NCBI RefSeq assembly: GCF_028009165.1
Contig: NW_026611618.1
Coordinates: 1,860,001-1,924,000 of the forward strand
DNA length: 64,000 nt
DNA from: Akanthomyces muscarius
Lineage: Eukaryota; Ascomycota; Sordariomycetes; Hypocreales; Cordycipitaceae
Direction of reading: 5' to 3'
A model generated the notes under the pieces. It was given only the letters and a program-made list of their open reading frames with translations, ran no database searches and was not told where the DNA came from. The translations under genes were made by a program, and so were the position numbers. Below, one piece after another: positions 11,935-24,200 of the stretch (the stretch's first letter is position 1; every line of letters starts with the position of its first letter).

Positions 11935-13221
11935 AGTGGATAGAACATTGATTCAATCGAGCGAAGACGCAAAATACAGCATGTAGGATTCAGACCGAGT
12001 AGAATCTTGACAGTGTAAGATTTGCGGTACTCGCTACTTTTTTTGGCCTATTGTCGTATCAACCTCCCCATGAGCGCGACGGTGGACGCGCATTATCTAC
12101 TGGACGTCGCGAAATCACGTGATTCAAGGTAAACAGTCAACAGACACAACGCGATCGCTCTCGGAAATGCCTATTAACAGCAGTGAAGATTTGAAGAAAT
12201 ATATTTACAAAAGCCTCATGAGAGACAGTATTACGATAGGATACACTTGGTGCAGAATACGCCACGCTTGAATTTGGTAGGTGCGGGCGTGCATTGCTAA
12301 AGCCGTTGAATGCTTGTTAGCGGGAGAGGTGGCTGCCGAGCTGCCCATTCCCCATTCTGACAGAGTAGCACCAAAACTCAGTCCTACGCCCAATCGGCCA
12401 TTTCAGACCTCGAAGGCGGTGACATCTGTGCTGTCGGCGATCAAAGAGCTACCAAAGCAGCTTGTATCACATTTCTTAGCACATCACCTGTAGCAGGGCA
12501 TACGTACAATGCTATTGGCGTAAACGTGTGACAACTGCACCTCTTTTACTTGTCAGAAACCGCTAGAAGGGGATCCGAGACCCTTAATACGTTGAAAATA
12601 GAAACAAGGCCAGTGGAAAGACCTCTTCATGCCAACCTGATGAGCGCTGATCCAAAGGTGATAATTGAGCTGGTGGCGGGGCCGACCGTCTTAGTGCACC
12701 GTGCTAGAGACATGCAGCGGCCAATCAGGTTCCCCCATCCAGCAAAACCCACCAGCCATCTAAGCCGGGCGCTTAAATCCCTGTCTTGACTGGCTTCACC
12801 TCCAGCTTCATCCAACCACAGCCCAGCCCATGCCGTCGTCCATGCACGTCGCCCCTCCTCCGCCAACGCCAATCACCTCGCCATCAACCCTGCATGCCAC
12901 CCTATTTTCTTAGGCCTGCGTGGTCCGGCATCAAGTGCAATAATGCCTCTCGTCCTCTGCCGTGTCCTGAGAGGGCAACATGGGTGACATCCGATGCCCC
13001 TCAGCGCTAACTGCTACATCCACTGCCGAGTATCACCAACCAACCCAATTTGTGCCCATTATATTCACCCTTCATTCCCCTGCATCTGCATTCTCGCGTT
13101 ACTCCGTGTTTGCCTTCTCCATCTAGTTACATTTTGGATGGTTCACATCAGCAGGAGGTTTCAGCACACGGTGATCGCCTCCTCTTAAGACCAGTAGCTG
13201 CCCAACCCTGGCATCTCGACC
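11935..13221. other. divergent promoter region of srs2 and the membrane-protein gene
   Basis: A 1.3-kb intergenic stretch between two divergently transcribed genes, so it must hold both promoters. It contains a 12-bp perfect palindrome around CACGTG about 180 bp from the srs2 start. Near 13,030-13,190 it holds a pyrimidine-rich leader typical of fungal 5' regions. No gene is supported. Confidence 0.6.
12113..12124. promoter_or_regulatory. palindromic CACGTG (E-box) element
   Basis: The 12-bp perfect palindrome AATCACGTGATT is centred about 184 bp upstream of the srs2 ATG. CACGTG cores are bound by bHLH factors in fungi (Cbf1/Pho4/USF-like). Which factor uses this one, and whether it serves srs2 or the divergent gene, is not shown. 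Confidence 0.4.
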
Positions 13222-14745
13222 ATGCCATCTGGGCTCTCAAAACTTTGCTCTCTCCAAACCGTCTGGGTCCTGTCCGCCCTGCTGCCTCTCGTTCACGCAA
13301 GCGTCTTGAGCGACCTTCGTCATAATTACTTTGCGCCGACGCCAGCCCCCGAAGACGGTCCTACCTTTTCAGCCCACGCACTTCGCAACAAGAAATATCT
13401 GCCCATCGAGGTTGGCGGCATTGTCGGAGCCTACGCCGTTGCTCTCATCTTTGTCGCCATCGGACTCTTGAGCCTTTCCAAGACTCGCCGCGACCACCTT
13501 CTCCTCGACGATGAAGACGAAGCCGACGCATACGCCGCCGCCTTTGAGCAGATTTGCAGTCCAAGATTTCCAACAGAGACTGACCCATTCCCACTGGCTG
13601 GGAAGTTTGTCGGAGGACAGGTTCCTAATTTTTCGTACAAGTCGCCGACTAGAAGCGAGTTCAACGGCACGCCCTACATTCACCCACCCGTCTCTCCTGC
13701 ACACACATCCGTACCGGGTGTGGATTTTCAAGTCGACCAGAACGTTGTTGCAGCAGACCGCGAAATGGCACAGAATCAGCTCGAGGATATGTATAAGCAT
13801 GTGATGGAGCATGAGGAAGCCAAGGAGAAGGGAGTCGTGCTCGAATCACCCGTCGTTGGACCGGCTAGTCAGCGCGGCAGCGCCACGTCCAAGAAAAGCA
13901 AGCCCACAAGCCTGAACCTGAATAGCAGCAACGAGGAAAAGACCCGGTCTCGAGCGTCATCGTTCTTCTCCGGCCTACGATCTCCGAGAAAGAGCAAGCC
14001 CAAGGGCCTCAACATTTCATCGCCCATCATGACCCCGCAGACGGGCACATTCCCACGCAACGATGACCAGGAGATGAACGCCATCCCGCCACGGCATTAT
14101 GCGCCCGCCGCCCCTCCCCCTGTACCATCGGATGGGAATGCCTATGTCGGGCAGGGTCGGTCTAGCGGTATGACGCTTCCTCTTACACCACCGAACCAGT
14201 CGCCAGACAGAATTCAGAGCATCGACGGGCGTCTTGGCGCTCAGCTAGCCCAGATTGACACAAACAAAGATGTCTCGCGACCGCCGACAGAGGCAGACCC
14301 AGAATCTGCCGTTTCGGCCGTTTCTCAGCACTCACAGGCACCTTTATTGGGCCTTCCTTCCTCGCCAAAGCCTGGAGCGACATTCGGCACTCTGCCCTTG
14401 TCGCCTCGTCCTGGGGCTCGCTTCCAGCGGTCAAATGCACCGTCAGCCGTTCGCACTGGCGGATCATTGCCTCTTCGCGCATACGAGCCCGCTTTGAGCT
14501 CGCCTTCAGCTGTCGGACAGACGACCAAACAAACAGTTTTTGAACGACGAGGGCCTCTTTCACCTGGTGGTGGCCAGACACCGTACACTGCGAACGCGGT
14601 CCCCTATTCTCCATATCAGCCATTTACGCCTTGCGTTCCCATTACGCCATCACTGGTGACAAGGGAGGACAGGAAGAGGATGAAGAAGATGGTGCCGAAA
14701 ACTCCCACAGTGGCAATGGTGCAAAGCTCGGATGACTTGTGGTAA
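13222..14745 (+). CDS. unknown single-pass membrane protein, 507 aa
   Basis: I do not recognise a named family. The frame is uninterrupted and starts at ATG 13222. A signal peptide covers about residues 1-26 (hydrophobic core VWVLSALLPLVHA). A short outside segment follows, then one membrane helix at about 67-88 (GGIVGAYAVALIFVAIGLLSL) and a basic stop-transfer KTRR. The rest, about 415 residues, is a cytoplasmic tail rich in Ser, Pro and Lys with many SP and TP sites, so it is probably phosphorylated and disordered. The last residues (KKMVPKTPTVAMV...DDLW) are less biased and could be a binding motif. The layout suggests a type I plasma-membrane or wall-sensing protein; that is inference. 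No catalytic motif is visible. Confidence 0.8.
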   Translation: MPSGLSKLCSLQTVWVLSALLPLVHASVLSDLRHNYFAPTPAPEDGPTFSAHALRNKKYLPIEVGGIVGAYAVALIFVAIGLLSLSKTRRDHLLLDDEDEADAYAAAFEQICSPRFPTETDPFPLAGKFVGGQVPNFSYKSPTRSEFNGTPYIHPPVSPAHTSVPGVDFQVDQNVVAADREMAQNQLEDMYKHVMEHEEAKEKGVVLESPVVGPASQRGSATSKKSKPTSLNLNSSNEEKTRSRASSFFSGLRSPRKSKPKGLNISSPIMTPQTGTFPRNDDQEMNAIPPRHYAPAAPPPVPSDGNAYVGQGRSSGMTLPLTPPNQSPDRIQSIDGRLGAQLAQIDTNKDVSRPPTEADPESAVSAVSQHSQAPLLGLPSSPKPGATFGTLPLSPRPGARFQRSNAPSAVRTGGSLPLRAYEPALSSPSAVGQTTKQTVFERRGPLSPGGGQTPYTANAVPYSPYQPFTPCVPITPSLVTREDRKRMKKMVPKTPTVAMVQSSDDLW

Positions 14746-17700
14746 AAAATCACCATCAGCAAACTGTATTTGGCTCACAGACTCTCATTTACTCAACATT
14801 CCCTTTCATTTCGGCCTTAGCGAGTCTACCGGCTATGACTCTTTTTTCTTCTTCTCACGTACTTGCGACTGATACTAGCATACGGGGGATTTCTTAGATA
14901 TTCTGTGGTTCGAACCGACGGTTGGTTGTTGTCGACGCCGCGGTCAGGTCACCACGACGGCTATTTGCTCTTCTATATTGTGGAATCAAAACTGAACAAT
15001 AATATGCTTGAATCAACATGGTGACTGTGAAGAGCCGAATGCAGAAGTAGAGGCCATAATTTTGCCACTATCGTTCTGTTCGAGCAACGCTTAGATTAAG
15101 CAAAGCGAGTTTTTGGGGGGTAGCCCTGTTTTAAAGTTGTATAGTGGGCAGTTTAAATGTGCAAGATGGTCAAGAATAGCATTTAAGCCAATCAACCTGT
15201 AGATTGAGGCCTTCAAATTTTTGCGCCAGTGGACTTCGAATTCTAATTCAGGACATCGCGCCTCGGATCGTACGGCAGCTGACATTGGGGCCAGATCTTG
15301 ACCGTTGAGATGCGATGGTCACTGCTCGAAAAAGTATACCGTACCTATCTATGACGGAACGGTACCGGTATTTATGCGTGGGGTACAATATTGGCTGGAT
15401 GGAAGGCGGATATATTATTAGTGGTGTGGATAGAGGCGACCTAATGCAGGGATCCCAGACGGCGGTGCGTTTGCGCTCACTGCCAGTAGTAACAGAATTC
15501 TGGAATAAGGTAATGTAACGGCGCAGATACCATCTCCTGGCTCATAGGCGCAAGATCTATGTACTCGAATGAACGGTAAGTCTCTCAGCATCCATCGGGA
15601 TGTGCTCCATCAAGCGTCGACTTGGAGAGCAAGGCAATGCTGCGATGGCTACCGGCAAGAGCCCGGAATGAATGGAAAAGAGGACTGAAAACGGATACGC
15701 GTCAAACAAGGAAAAATAAAAGGTTCAAGGGACCTATGATTTGCAGAAGAAACACAGCTGAGGTGGTGGGGTCCGGGATGAGGTTTCGAATGTTGGCATC
15801 AACGACGATGATCGACGAGTGGGGTATGAAGGAGGAAGCAAAGGTGCACAACTTCATTGGACATTAGGTGAAGCCCCGGTGCGCCTTGAAAAGCTTGATC
15901 CGGACCTGTCCGAGTGTAATAAGAGGTAGCTATAGACAGGGAAGCGATGCAGATAGAGGGACAAAGAGGTTCGGAAGCGCACTGTAGCGTTGAGGTCTGA
16001 AACTGATCCGCAAAGTGGGAGGGTCGTGATAATAAGCAAAAAGAAGAAAAGAAAACGGTTTACGATGTAAAAAGAAAGGAAAAAGAAATGAACAAGTTTC
16101 AGTGTAGGGTGAGCGGAATCAGGTCAAAGTTCAACTGGTATTTGATGTAACAAAAAGTTCAGATAGAGTTCGCAGGTTCCTGCCTTAGCTGCCGTGCTAT
16201 GGCCTGTGCCATTTACAGTGGGGGTTAGGTGCCGAAGCACGAGGTGGCTGACGATTTTAGCGCCACGACTACCTGGCGGCCACCTAAGTTGCTAAGGTAC
16301 GGACGATTGTGGAAAGAGCAACTGATTGCACCGCCCCAGTGCTTGGTTAGGGGGGTCACAGCGCTGTTTGAGTGTGGCCAGGCAGGTTAGCACCTAAAAC
16401 TCCCGAGCGCTGAATTGGTCTGGCTAAGGGGCGCGCCACGGCGCTACACGAGTAATTGCCACAGGACATGCCACAGGACATGAGGTAGCACAAGCTTCCC
16501 CGAAACTGGTCGGCCAAGCAAGCCAATCCCAATGTTGCCTTTGTACACAACACCGGCCTCACGAGAGGCTTCTAGCAGGCACTACCAATAAATCGCAAGG
16601 CGCAGCAAGGCTGGCGGAATGACCCTCAACTTTCCTCAGCTTTGCTTCCGTTGTCGTGGTCGTCAAGAGAAAGGAAAAAGCAGCCAAAGCCGCGTTGCCT
16701 GATGGCTGTCAAATATCGTACGATTCCGGCGTCCGCCGTCGCCGGGGGCCGGGGAGGGCCCCTCTTTTATTTCTGGTGCATGCCGCAGCCACAGCCGGTC
16801 CAGCAGCCCGCCAGCCCGCTAAAACGAACTGGGACTGTCGCGAATGACAGGGCAAAGCAGGTCTGGCAGGCAGGCCGGGAGGACACAGGCAAAGCAAGGC
16901 AGCGACAGCGCTGCTCGTACTGCTCCACCGTGCCAACGACCCAACGGCTATCGGTCCCAGGCAAACAAGCTGCTTTGCCTTGCCGCGTGCGCTGCTCGTG
17001 ATGGTTCGCCGGCCCTGTCACCATACTGTCCGGGTTTTCCCATTGGATTTCGTGCGGTGGCCTTCTTTTCGCGATTAACGCTTCCGATCAGATCCTGCAG
17101 GGCTTGATCCGGGCTTGCTTTTTCTTCCTTTCTTTTTCTTTTTGAGCTTCGTGACGCCCGCCGCTGCTGCTGAAAAACACACACCAAGCTGCACACACTC
17201 TGCAGCGCATCATATCATCCCTCTAAAAAGGACCCCCCTCTGCTGTCCCGCCGGAAACAGAAAACCGCCCCTCCCAATCCAATTCACTCACAAGCGCATG
17301 TCACCGTCATTAGGGGAGCTTAGGAGGAAGAAAAAAAATTCTTCCTGCATAAACTCCGATACCATTTACCTTGTCCCCTTCATTTATTTGGTCATTTAAT
17401 CACCCCATCGACAGCAAAATCGTCCGACGCGTGCACCTCTTGCCCTGTCTAGCCCGCCAACGGCCGCTAATCCTCAACTGCCGACATCATCTGCAAACGC
17501 AATCGCTGGCTCGAATACTGCAGCTCAGCTATACCATCGCGCCCTTTTCGCTGCCTTTTTTTGCCAGAGAGGCGCCAATTTTCAGGTCGACAACTAGCTT
17601 ATCCGCCCCTCGGCTCTGACCACAAGCTTGTATCTCGCCTAGCCCTCAGCCCAGCCTGTCGGGGGATTGAGTGACTCCCGTTGGCACAAGCCGCGCAAAC

Positions 17701-17765
17701 CACCGCACCACCAACTTATAGCTGGCGAGCCAGACGGCTTTGCTTGCTTTCGCAAATAAGCAGCC
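14746..17765. other. 3-kb gene-free region upstream of the SREBP gene
   Basis: No gene is supported on either strand. The right third (about 16,600-17,760) is rich in C and T tracts, typical of fungal promoters and leaders, with several small ATG-initiated frames before the SREBP start. A long regulated leader is therefore possible. A perfect 12-bp tandem repeat lies at 16,459-16,482. A TTCGAA-containing stretch near 14,909 was checked as a tRNA T-arm and rejected. Confidence 0.55.
16459..16482 (+). repeat. 12-bp perfect tandem repeat, two copies
   Basis: The unit CCACAGGACATG occurs twice back to back in intergenic DNA. It is short and may be a chance slippage product. Confidence 0.85.
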
Positions 17766-20764
17766 ATGTCCACCGACGAAGAAGCCAGCCAACTGGCCCT
17801 TGACGACGGCTCTCTGTCCTTCAATGACGCCTTCACCACTACTGGTGCCACACCCGACCAGTCCCTCATCGCAAACGACATCTCCAAGTCGCTCTTCGAC
17901 CCCAATAGCGTCTGGGACTTCCAGGGCACTTCCTCTTTGGAATCCTACAACCTAACGACCCCCAGTGGCTCCGCATCGCAGCCCGAGTTCATGCCGCAGC
18001 CCTGGTCCTTCCAACCCTTTGTGAACCAACCCGAGACATCATCCGCCTCATCACAGTCGGCCATCTCGGCCGGCATCAACCCCATTAACCTCTTCTCCAA
18101 CAGCTCGGATCCCAACGGCTTTGCAACTGCTGCGCCCAGCGAGGACGGCCGCGCCTCCAACGCCAGCTCCCGCCGACCCGATGCGCAGCCGCCTCGATTT
18201 TCCACTTCGCTCGCCCCGGCCGTTGAAGAGAAGCTTCGTAACATTGCGATGCCTGGCGGCCTGCCCCGCCATTCACTTCACATGTCCAGCCCCGACTCGT
18301 CCAAGAGCGAGACTAAGGCGGGCATCATGTCTTCCCCCGAGGATGGCACCGACGGCAGACACGAGTCGAGGAAGCGCAAGGTCACATCGGAGCCCGAGGA
18401 CGATGACGATGACGATGAGGACAAGCCCGTCAAGAAGACGGCGCACAACATGATTGAGAAGCGCTACAGAACAAACATCAACGATAAGATTGCTGCCCTG
18501 CGAGATAGCGTTCCAAGTCTGCGCATCATGACCAAGAGCGCCCGGGGCGAAGATACGACCCAGGACCGCGAAGAGCTGCATGGCCTCACACCTGCACACA
18601 AACTAAACAAGGCTACAGTATGACCTATCGGTTGAGTGGCATAATTCTTAACTAACACATGCGATTCTAGGTCTTGAGCAAAGCTACCGAATACATCCGT
18701 CATCTTGAAAAGCGAAATAACAGACTGCTGGAAGAAAACAACGCGATGCAGGCTAGAATAGCCGCATTTGAGAAGCTCTTCATGGCGGGTGCCATGAACG
18801 GCTCCATTAGCTCCCATCAACCACCTCCAGCACAGATGCAGTTCCCGCAGGATGGCCAGCCGAGCTTCATGCAGAGTCCCATGCCGCAGCAAGAAAACGG
18901 CGAGGCGCCCGCTGGCATGATCCAGGTCCCCGACGACATGAGGCGCATCCTTGCCGCCCAGATGGCTACCGGGCAACCTTACCCGGTGCCTCAGCAGCAG
19001 GCCTTCCAGGGCAACAACCCCGCCGTCGTCCGTCAACAGCAAATTCAGCAGCAGCAGGTCCAGCAGCAGCAAGGTGCCTGGTCCAACGCCAGCCCCTACT
19101 TTGGAAAGCTCATGGTTGGCTCGCTCGCCGGTCTCATGGTCATCGAAGCCTTCCGCGAAGACGAAGTCAGCAACGAAACCCCAGAGGGCCGCGGCCTGTA
19201 CGCCCTTCCCGTGCAGCTGCTCCGCACTGCTGCCAAGGGCCTCGACTTTCACTACCACGGATACCACATTCACACCTCAATCCAGTCTATCCTCTTCCTC
19301 GGCGTCTTCCTATGGATCTTCGTGCCTTCGCTATTCCAATCGGCCGACGACAACCTCAAGAAGCAGGGCGGCGGCCAGCTGCGTGCGGCCCCGTCCATGG
19401 CGGCCCCCATCCACGTTCGACGACAGGCATGGGCGACAGCCATTCAGACAGTCTGGGTGCCGCGCCACAACTTCTTCCTCGAGGCTGCTGCGTTGCTGCT
19501 CAAGACGGTCAAGCTTAGCCTGCGCAACGCCATCGGCTGGCACGGCTATCAAATGCTGACCGGCACAACCCAAGAGGAGGAAACTGCCCGCATCAAGGCC
19601 TGGTCCATCGCTCTCGACTCGCAGCTGGCAGGCGGCGATGTGGAAGTCTGCACTCGTCGTCTTTTGCTGACATTTCTGGCCTCGAACACACTTCCAGATA
19701 CGCCTATCCGTCTCATGCTCAAGGCTTTGCACATTCGCGTGCTGCTGTGGAACCTTGGCCAGATTCGGTTTTTACCTGCCAACATGATTGCTGCCAAGAT
19801 AGCCCGCTCCAGGTGGAACGAGGCCCGTCAGCTCAACCAACTCCTCATCCAGCTTCGGAGCGACCCTACGAAACCGCATGAAGATGAACTTCCCGAACAC
19901 ATCACAGCCCTGGTGGAGCGTGACTGCGACGAGGTCCTCACAGATGCTGTTGTTCACCGAGCCGTCAATCTCGCATTTAACAAGGATACCACCGAGGGCG
20001 TCGTGCCCAGTATCGATGGAATGGATTCCGTCGTTCACGACATCTATGTCGGCACGCCGCTGGATGCAGCTGCCGCGTGGTGGTCTACCTGTCTCTTGCA
20101 CGATTTCCTTTCAGAAGCCCTCGACACAAAAGACATCAACCGAGAGAACCTCGATACCGCTTTCGAAGTCGCCCCTCCAGGTTCCATCGCCAGGTTGCGT
20201 GCCTCGCTGGCGTGCGCCGCCCTCGTCGACGAGACTCGCGGAGCAAGCATCGCGTCGTCGCTGAAGCTTCTAGGATCCGAGCGCATCGAAAGCCCCCTCC
20301 ACGAGTCCAAGTTCATCGTCGGCTCCAGCATCCACGCATCGAACCCAGACTTGCTGCTGACCCTCCGCTGCGCCGTGGCCATTGGCCAGCTCGCGCGCGC
20401 CAAAGATGCCGCCGTCTCGCCATCCCAGAGCCTCCGCATCATTGAAGCCTCGCTGCGTCCGGAAATTGCCTCGACCATGACGCTACTCGGCTTCACGTCC
20501 GTCATGACGCTGCTCGAGCGCGTCATGGCCCAACGCAACGGTGACTCAGAGGCCATCGACGCGTCCCTGGAGAAGCTCGCCGGCACGCTGCGCGTCTGGA
20601 TCGGCGGCCCGTGCGGCGCCAACTCAGGCATCGACTCGAACATTCGCGGCAAGGTCGTCGAGCGCTGCCTCACCATCACCAAGAGCCTCGTGGGCATGGA
20701 CATGGACACGGGCTACGGAACGCTCAGCGACATGAGTGACGACGACGATTCTGGCAGCAACTAA
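17766..20764 (+). CDS. SREBP-type bHLH sterol/hypoxia transcription factor
   Basis: Two exons (17766-18617, 18671-20764) around a 53-nt intron encode 981 residues. The acidic Ser/Pro-rich N-terminus could activate transcription. An acidic DDDDDDED run precedes a bHLH starting at about 226. Its basic region EKRYR has the Tyr (234) typical of SREBPs, which lets them bind both sterol elements and E-boxes. The intron falls between the long HLH loop and helix 2 (KATV/LSKATEYIRHLEKRN). A Gln-rich tract lies at about 405-418 and two hydrophobic segments at about 428-445 and 487-505, consistent with an ER membrane hairpin. The large DUF2014-like C-terminus follows. Fungal homologues (SrbA, Sre1) are cleaved from the ER under low sterol or oxygen and activate ergosterol and hypoxia genes. 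The same role is inferred. Start ATG 17766. Confidence 0.93.
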
Positions 20765-21218
20765 ACCGCTCTCTCTCTCCACACAATTCTTTCTTTACAT
20801 CTTTTTTTTTAATATTGCGCATCACAAGTGCGGTTCGGCTTATCGGATTTGGTTTACGCCTTCCCTGCATTTCTTGTATAACAATGGTCGGATAAAGGAC
20901 AAAAAGAGAAAAATGGATGGACAATTTCTCAAAAAAAATGCGGGCTTTTTTTTTTTTTTTTGAAACTGGTTAGTTTAAACATTTTGATGATGGCGTTTTT
21001 TTGCTGGATACTTTCTTTTATCTTAGGTTCTCAATGTCATGTACAAATAGCATTGGTAGATTCCCCCCCATTCTCGCTTGGTTTTTAGTCGTGCTCTGCA
21101 CACCAGTGGCAAACACTCGTCTTGAAATCCAATACGAGCACATGATATCACATTATAGACATTGTAATACGTTTGTTCCATCTTTTCCCATTTCTTCATG
21201 TTCAGTCTGTCTATCTAG
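20765..21218. other. convergent 3' intergenic region
   Basis: 454 bp between the convergent 3' ends of the SREBP and nitrite reductase genes. It is AT-rich with a T16 run at 20,946-20,961 and several A-rich patches, as expected for two opposing polyadenylation regions. Nothing else is seen. Confidence 0.65.
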
Positions 21219-24200
21219 CTACCAATCCGGCGCCATGCCGCAACCCCCTCCTCCAGCCGTGATCATCGGCGTTGTCGCCACCGCTATCGGCGCACCACCA
21301 CTGACGCCGGGTTTCCTCCCTTTTCGTCCCACGAGCTTGTATTTCCGATCCAGTGCCGCCAACGGCGCCTCGCCGCTCTCGCCCTGCTTCACCATCCACT
21401 TCTTGGTGCCCAGCCTGGCGTCGAGCTCCGCCTCGGGCGGCAGCAGCACGTGCACCATGCCGTCCGCCGCGCGCTCCTCGACCGCAAACGTCGCAATCGA
21501 CAGGGCGTCGTCGTTGCGGCACGACCCCGACGACAGGTCAAAGTTGCGCTTGTGGTGCGGGCACGACACCCACGGCGCCGGCGCCGCGCCATTCTCGTCG
21601 GCGACGGAGATTGTGCCTGCGGAGGACTGGCCGATGAGCCCGTCGGAGAGGACAAAGGCGCGCTTGTGCGGACACATTTGCTGCGTGGCGTAGTACGCGC
21701 CCCGGACGCGCCACACGGCGAGCTGCGTGTCGCCGCGCTTGATGGTCGCCGAGATGCCGTTGGGCAGCGCGTCGGCGCCCGCAAAGTGCGCGGCCTTGAT
21801 GACGGGCTCCCACGCCGTGCTCGACCACTCACCACCGCCATCCTTGCCGGACCGTGTGCCGAGCGCTTGAAAGTCCTCGGTGGCGGACTCGGGCGCCCAG
21901 TGCACCGGGTGGCGCTGCTGCCGGTCCGTCTGCATCTCCGTGCCGGGCAGGGCGGTAGCATCCTGCGGCGGCACATTGTCAAACTGCGCAAAGCGCGCCG
22001 CGATGGCCGGGTCGGCGACGGCCTCGGCCCACTCGTCAAAGTACGAGTCGACGAGCTCCTTCATCTGCGCCTCGAGGCTCGCGCAGATGCCGAGCTTGTC
22101 GCGCACGACGACGTCCTGCAGATAAGCGACGCCGCCGGGGAGCTGCTCGAGCCAGCGCGCGGTGCGCTGCAGCTTGTCGGCGGTGCGGATGTACAGCATC
22201 AGGTAGCGGTCGAGCAGGGCGACGACGTCGGCGGGCGGCACGTCCTTGGCGAGCAGCGAGGCGTGCTTGGGGTTGGCGCCGCCGTTGCCGCCGACGAAGA
22301 CGTTGAAGCCCTTTTCCGTGGCAATCAAGCCAAAGCTGAATTTCATCAACAGTCAGCAACTCCATTCCTTCCCGGAACAAAAAAGTAATCAATGTAGTTG
22401 CAAGGGAAATGTTTTACGTACTCTTTGCTCTGAGCCTCGGCGCACTCGCGCACGCAGCCGCTCACGCCGCCCTTGATCTTGTGCGGCGCGCGGATGCTCT
22501 TGTACCGCTCCTCGAGCCGCACGGCGAGGCCGACCGAGTCGCCGATGCCGTAGCGGCACCACGTCGACCCGACGCAGCTCTTGACGGTGCGGAGCGACTT
22601 TGCGTACGCGTGGCCCGACTCGAGCCCCGCGGCGCCGAGCGCGGCCCATATCGCAGGGAGGTCCTGCTTGCGGGCGCCAAAGAGGTCGATGCGCTGGCCG
22701 CCGGTGATTTTCGTGTAGAGGCCGTACTGCTCGGCGACGCGGCCGATGGCGAGGAGCTTGGCCGGCGTAATCTCGCCGCCGGCGACGCGCGGGACCACCG
22801 AGTAGGTGCCGTCGCGCTGGATGTTGCCGAGGTAGCGGTCGTTTGTGTCCTGCAGGCCGTGGTGCGGCGACGCCAGGACGTGCCGGTTCCAGAGCGAGGC
22901 GAAGATGCTCCCCACGGCGGGCTTGCACATCTCGCACCCCACGCTGCCTGCGCTGAAAGTGTTGTTGTTGTTGTTGCCGGCGTCGGCAAAGACCTCGGCA
23001 AAGGTCTTGTGCTTCTTGACCATGATGATGTTGAAGAGGTCGGTGCGCGAGTAGCTAAAGTGCTCGCAGAGGTGGTTGGTCACCTCCTGGCCCATGCCCG
23101 TCAGCGTCTTGTTGAAGATGCTCGTCACGAGCGGCATGCACCCGCCGCACCCGGTGCCGGCCTTGGTGCAGGCCTTCACAGAGGCAATGTCCTTGCACCC
23201 GCCGCTCTGCGCCTGCGTGACAATGTCGCCCTTGGTGACGTTGTGGCAGGAGCAGATTTGCGTGTCGTCGTCGAGGTCGTCGCCATTCTCCTCGCCGCCG
23301 CTCTTGCTGCCGACGATGAGATCGCCCGGCGGGACGTCGAGCTCCTTCATCGCCTTGACGAGCGGCACGACCTTGATGTAGTCGCTCGTATCGCCAATCA
23401 TCATGCCGCCGAGCAGGTACTTGCCGTCTGCGGTAAAGATGTACTTTTTGTACACATTCTGGAACGGATCCTTGTAGGTGAGGATCTTGGCCTGCTTGTC
23501 TACCGGCAAAGGGCCGTTGCTCTTGGCCTTGCTATCGCGGATGTATTTCGGTGGTAGATGCCTCGGCCCGTCCCGGTCGGCAAAAAAGTCCCCGAAGCTC
23601 GCGACGTCGACGCCGAGGAGCTTCAGCTTGGTGCTCACGTCCGGTCGCTTAAAGACGCGCGGCGTGTGCAGCGCGGCCTGCGTCAGGTTGAACGCCAGCA
23701 CGTCGGCCATTTCCACGCCCGGCGCGATGAGGCCGTATGTCGTGCTGCGCCAGCTCGCGCACTCTCCGACGGCGTAGACGTCTGGAACGCTGGTCTGCAG
23801 ACTGTCGTCGACAATGATGCCACCACCACCTCCCGACTCGGCGCATTCGATGCCGGCGTTGCGCGCGAGCTCGTCCCGCGGACTGATGCCAATCGCAAAG
23901 CACACCGTGCTGCACGACACCTCCTCGCCATCCTCAAACACTACGCCCGTCACGTTGTTTGCCGCATCGACCTGGATGCTTTGCACGCGCTTGCTCAGCA
24001 TGACGTCGAGGCCCAGCTGACGGACCTGCTGCACGACCATGTCCCCGGCGTCGGCGTCCAGCTGACGACTCAGCACCCACTTGTTCCGTTCCACCAGGCG
24101 GACTTTTTCATAGACTTCTAAATCCATCATGGCCTTGGCGGCCTCGAGGCCGAGCAGGCCGCCGCCGACGACGAGGCCGTCGGTCGCGCGCTTGTCCTTG

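Noticed and set aside
14899..14925. Possible tRNA T-arm around GGTTCGAACC
   Set aside because: The flanking bases do not form a 5-bp T stem, and no acceptor, D or anticodon arm can be built.
18464..19273. 269-codon minus-strand frame inside the SREBP gene
   Set aside because: Shadow frame antisense to bHLH and downstream coding sequence, and it crosses the SREBP intron without splice logic.
21450..24121. Three long plus-strand frames opposite nitrite reductase
   Set aside because: They mirror the GC-rich coding strand of niiA. Their Arg/Val/Ala-rich translations match nothing, and the niiA motifs are unambiguous.
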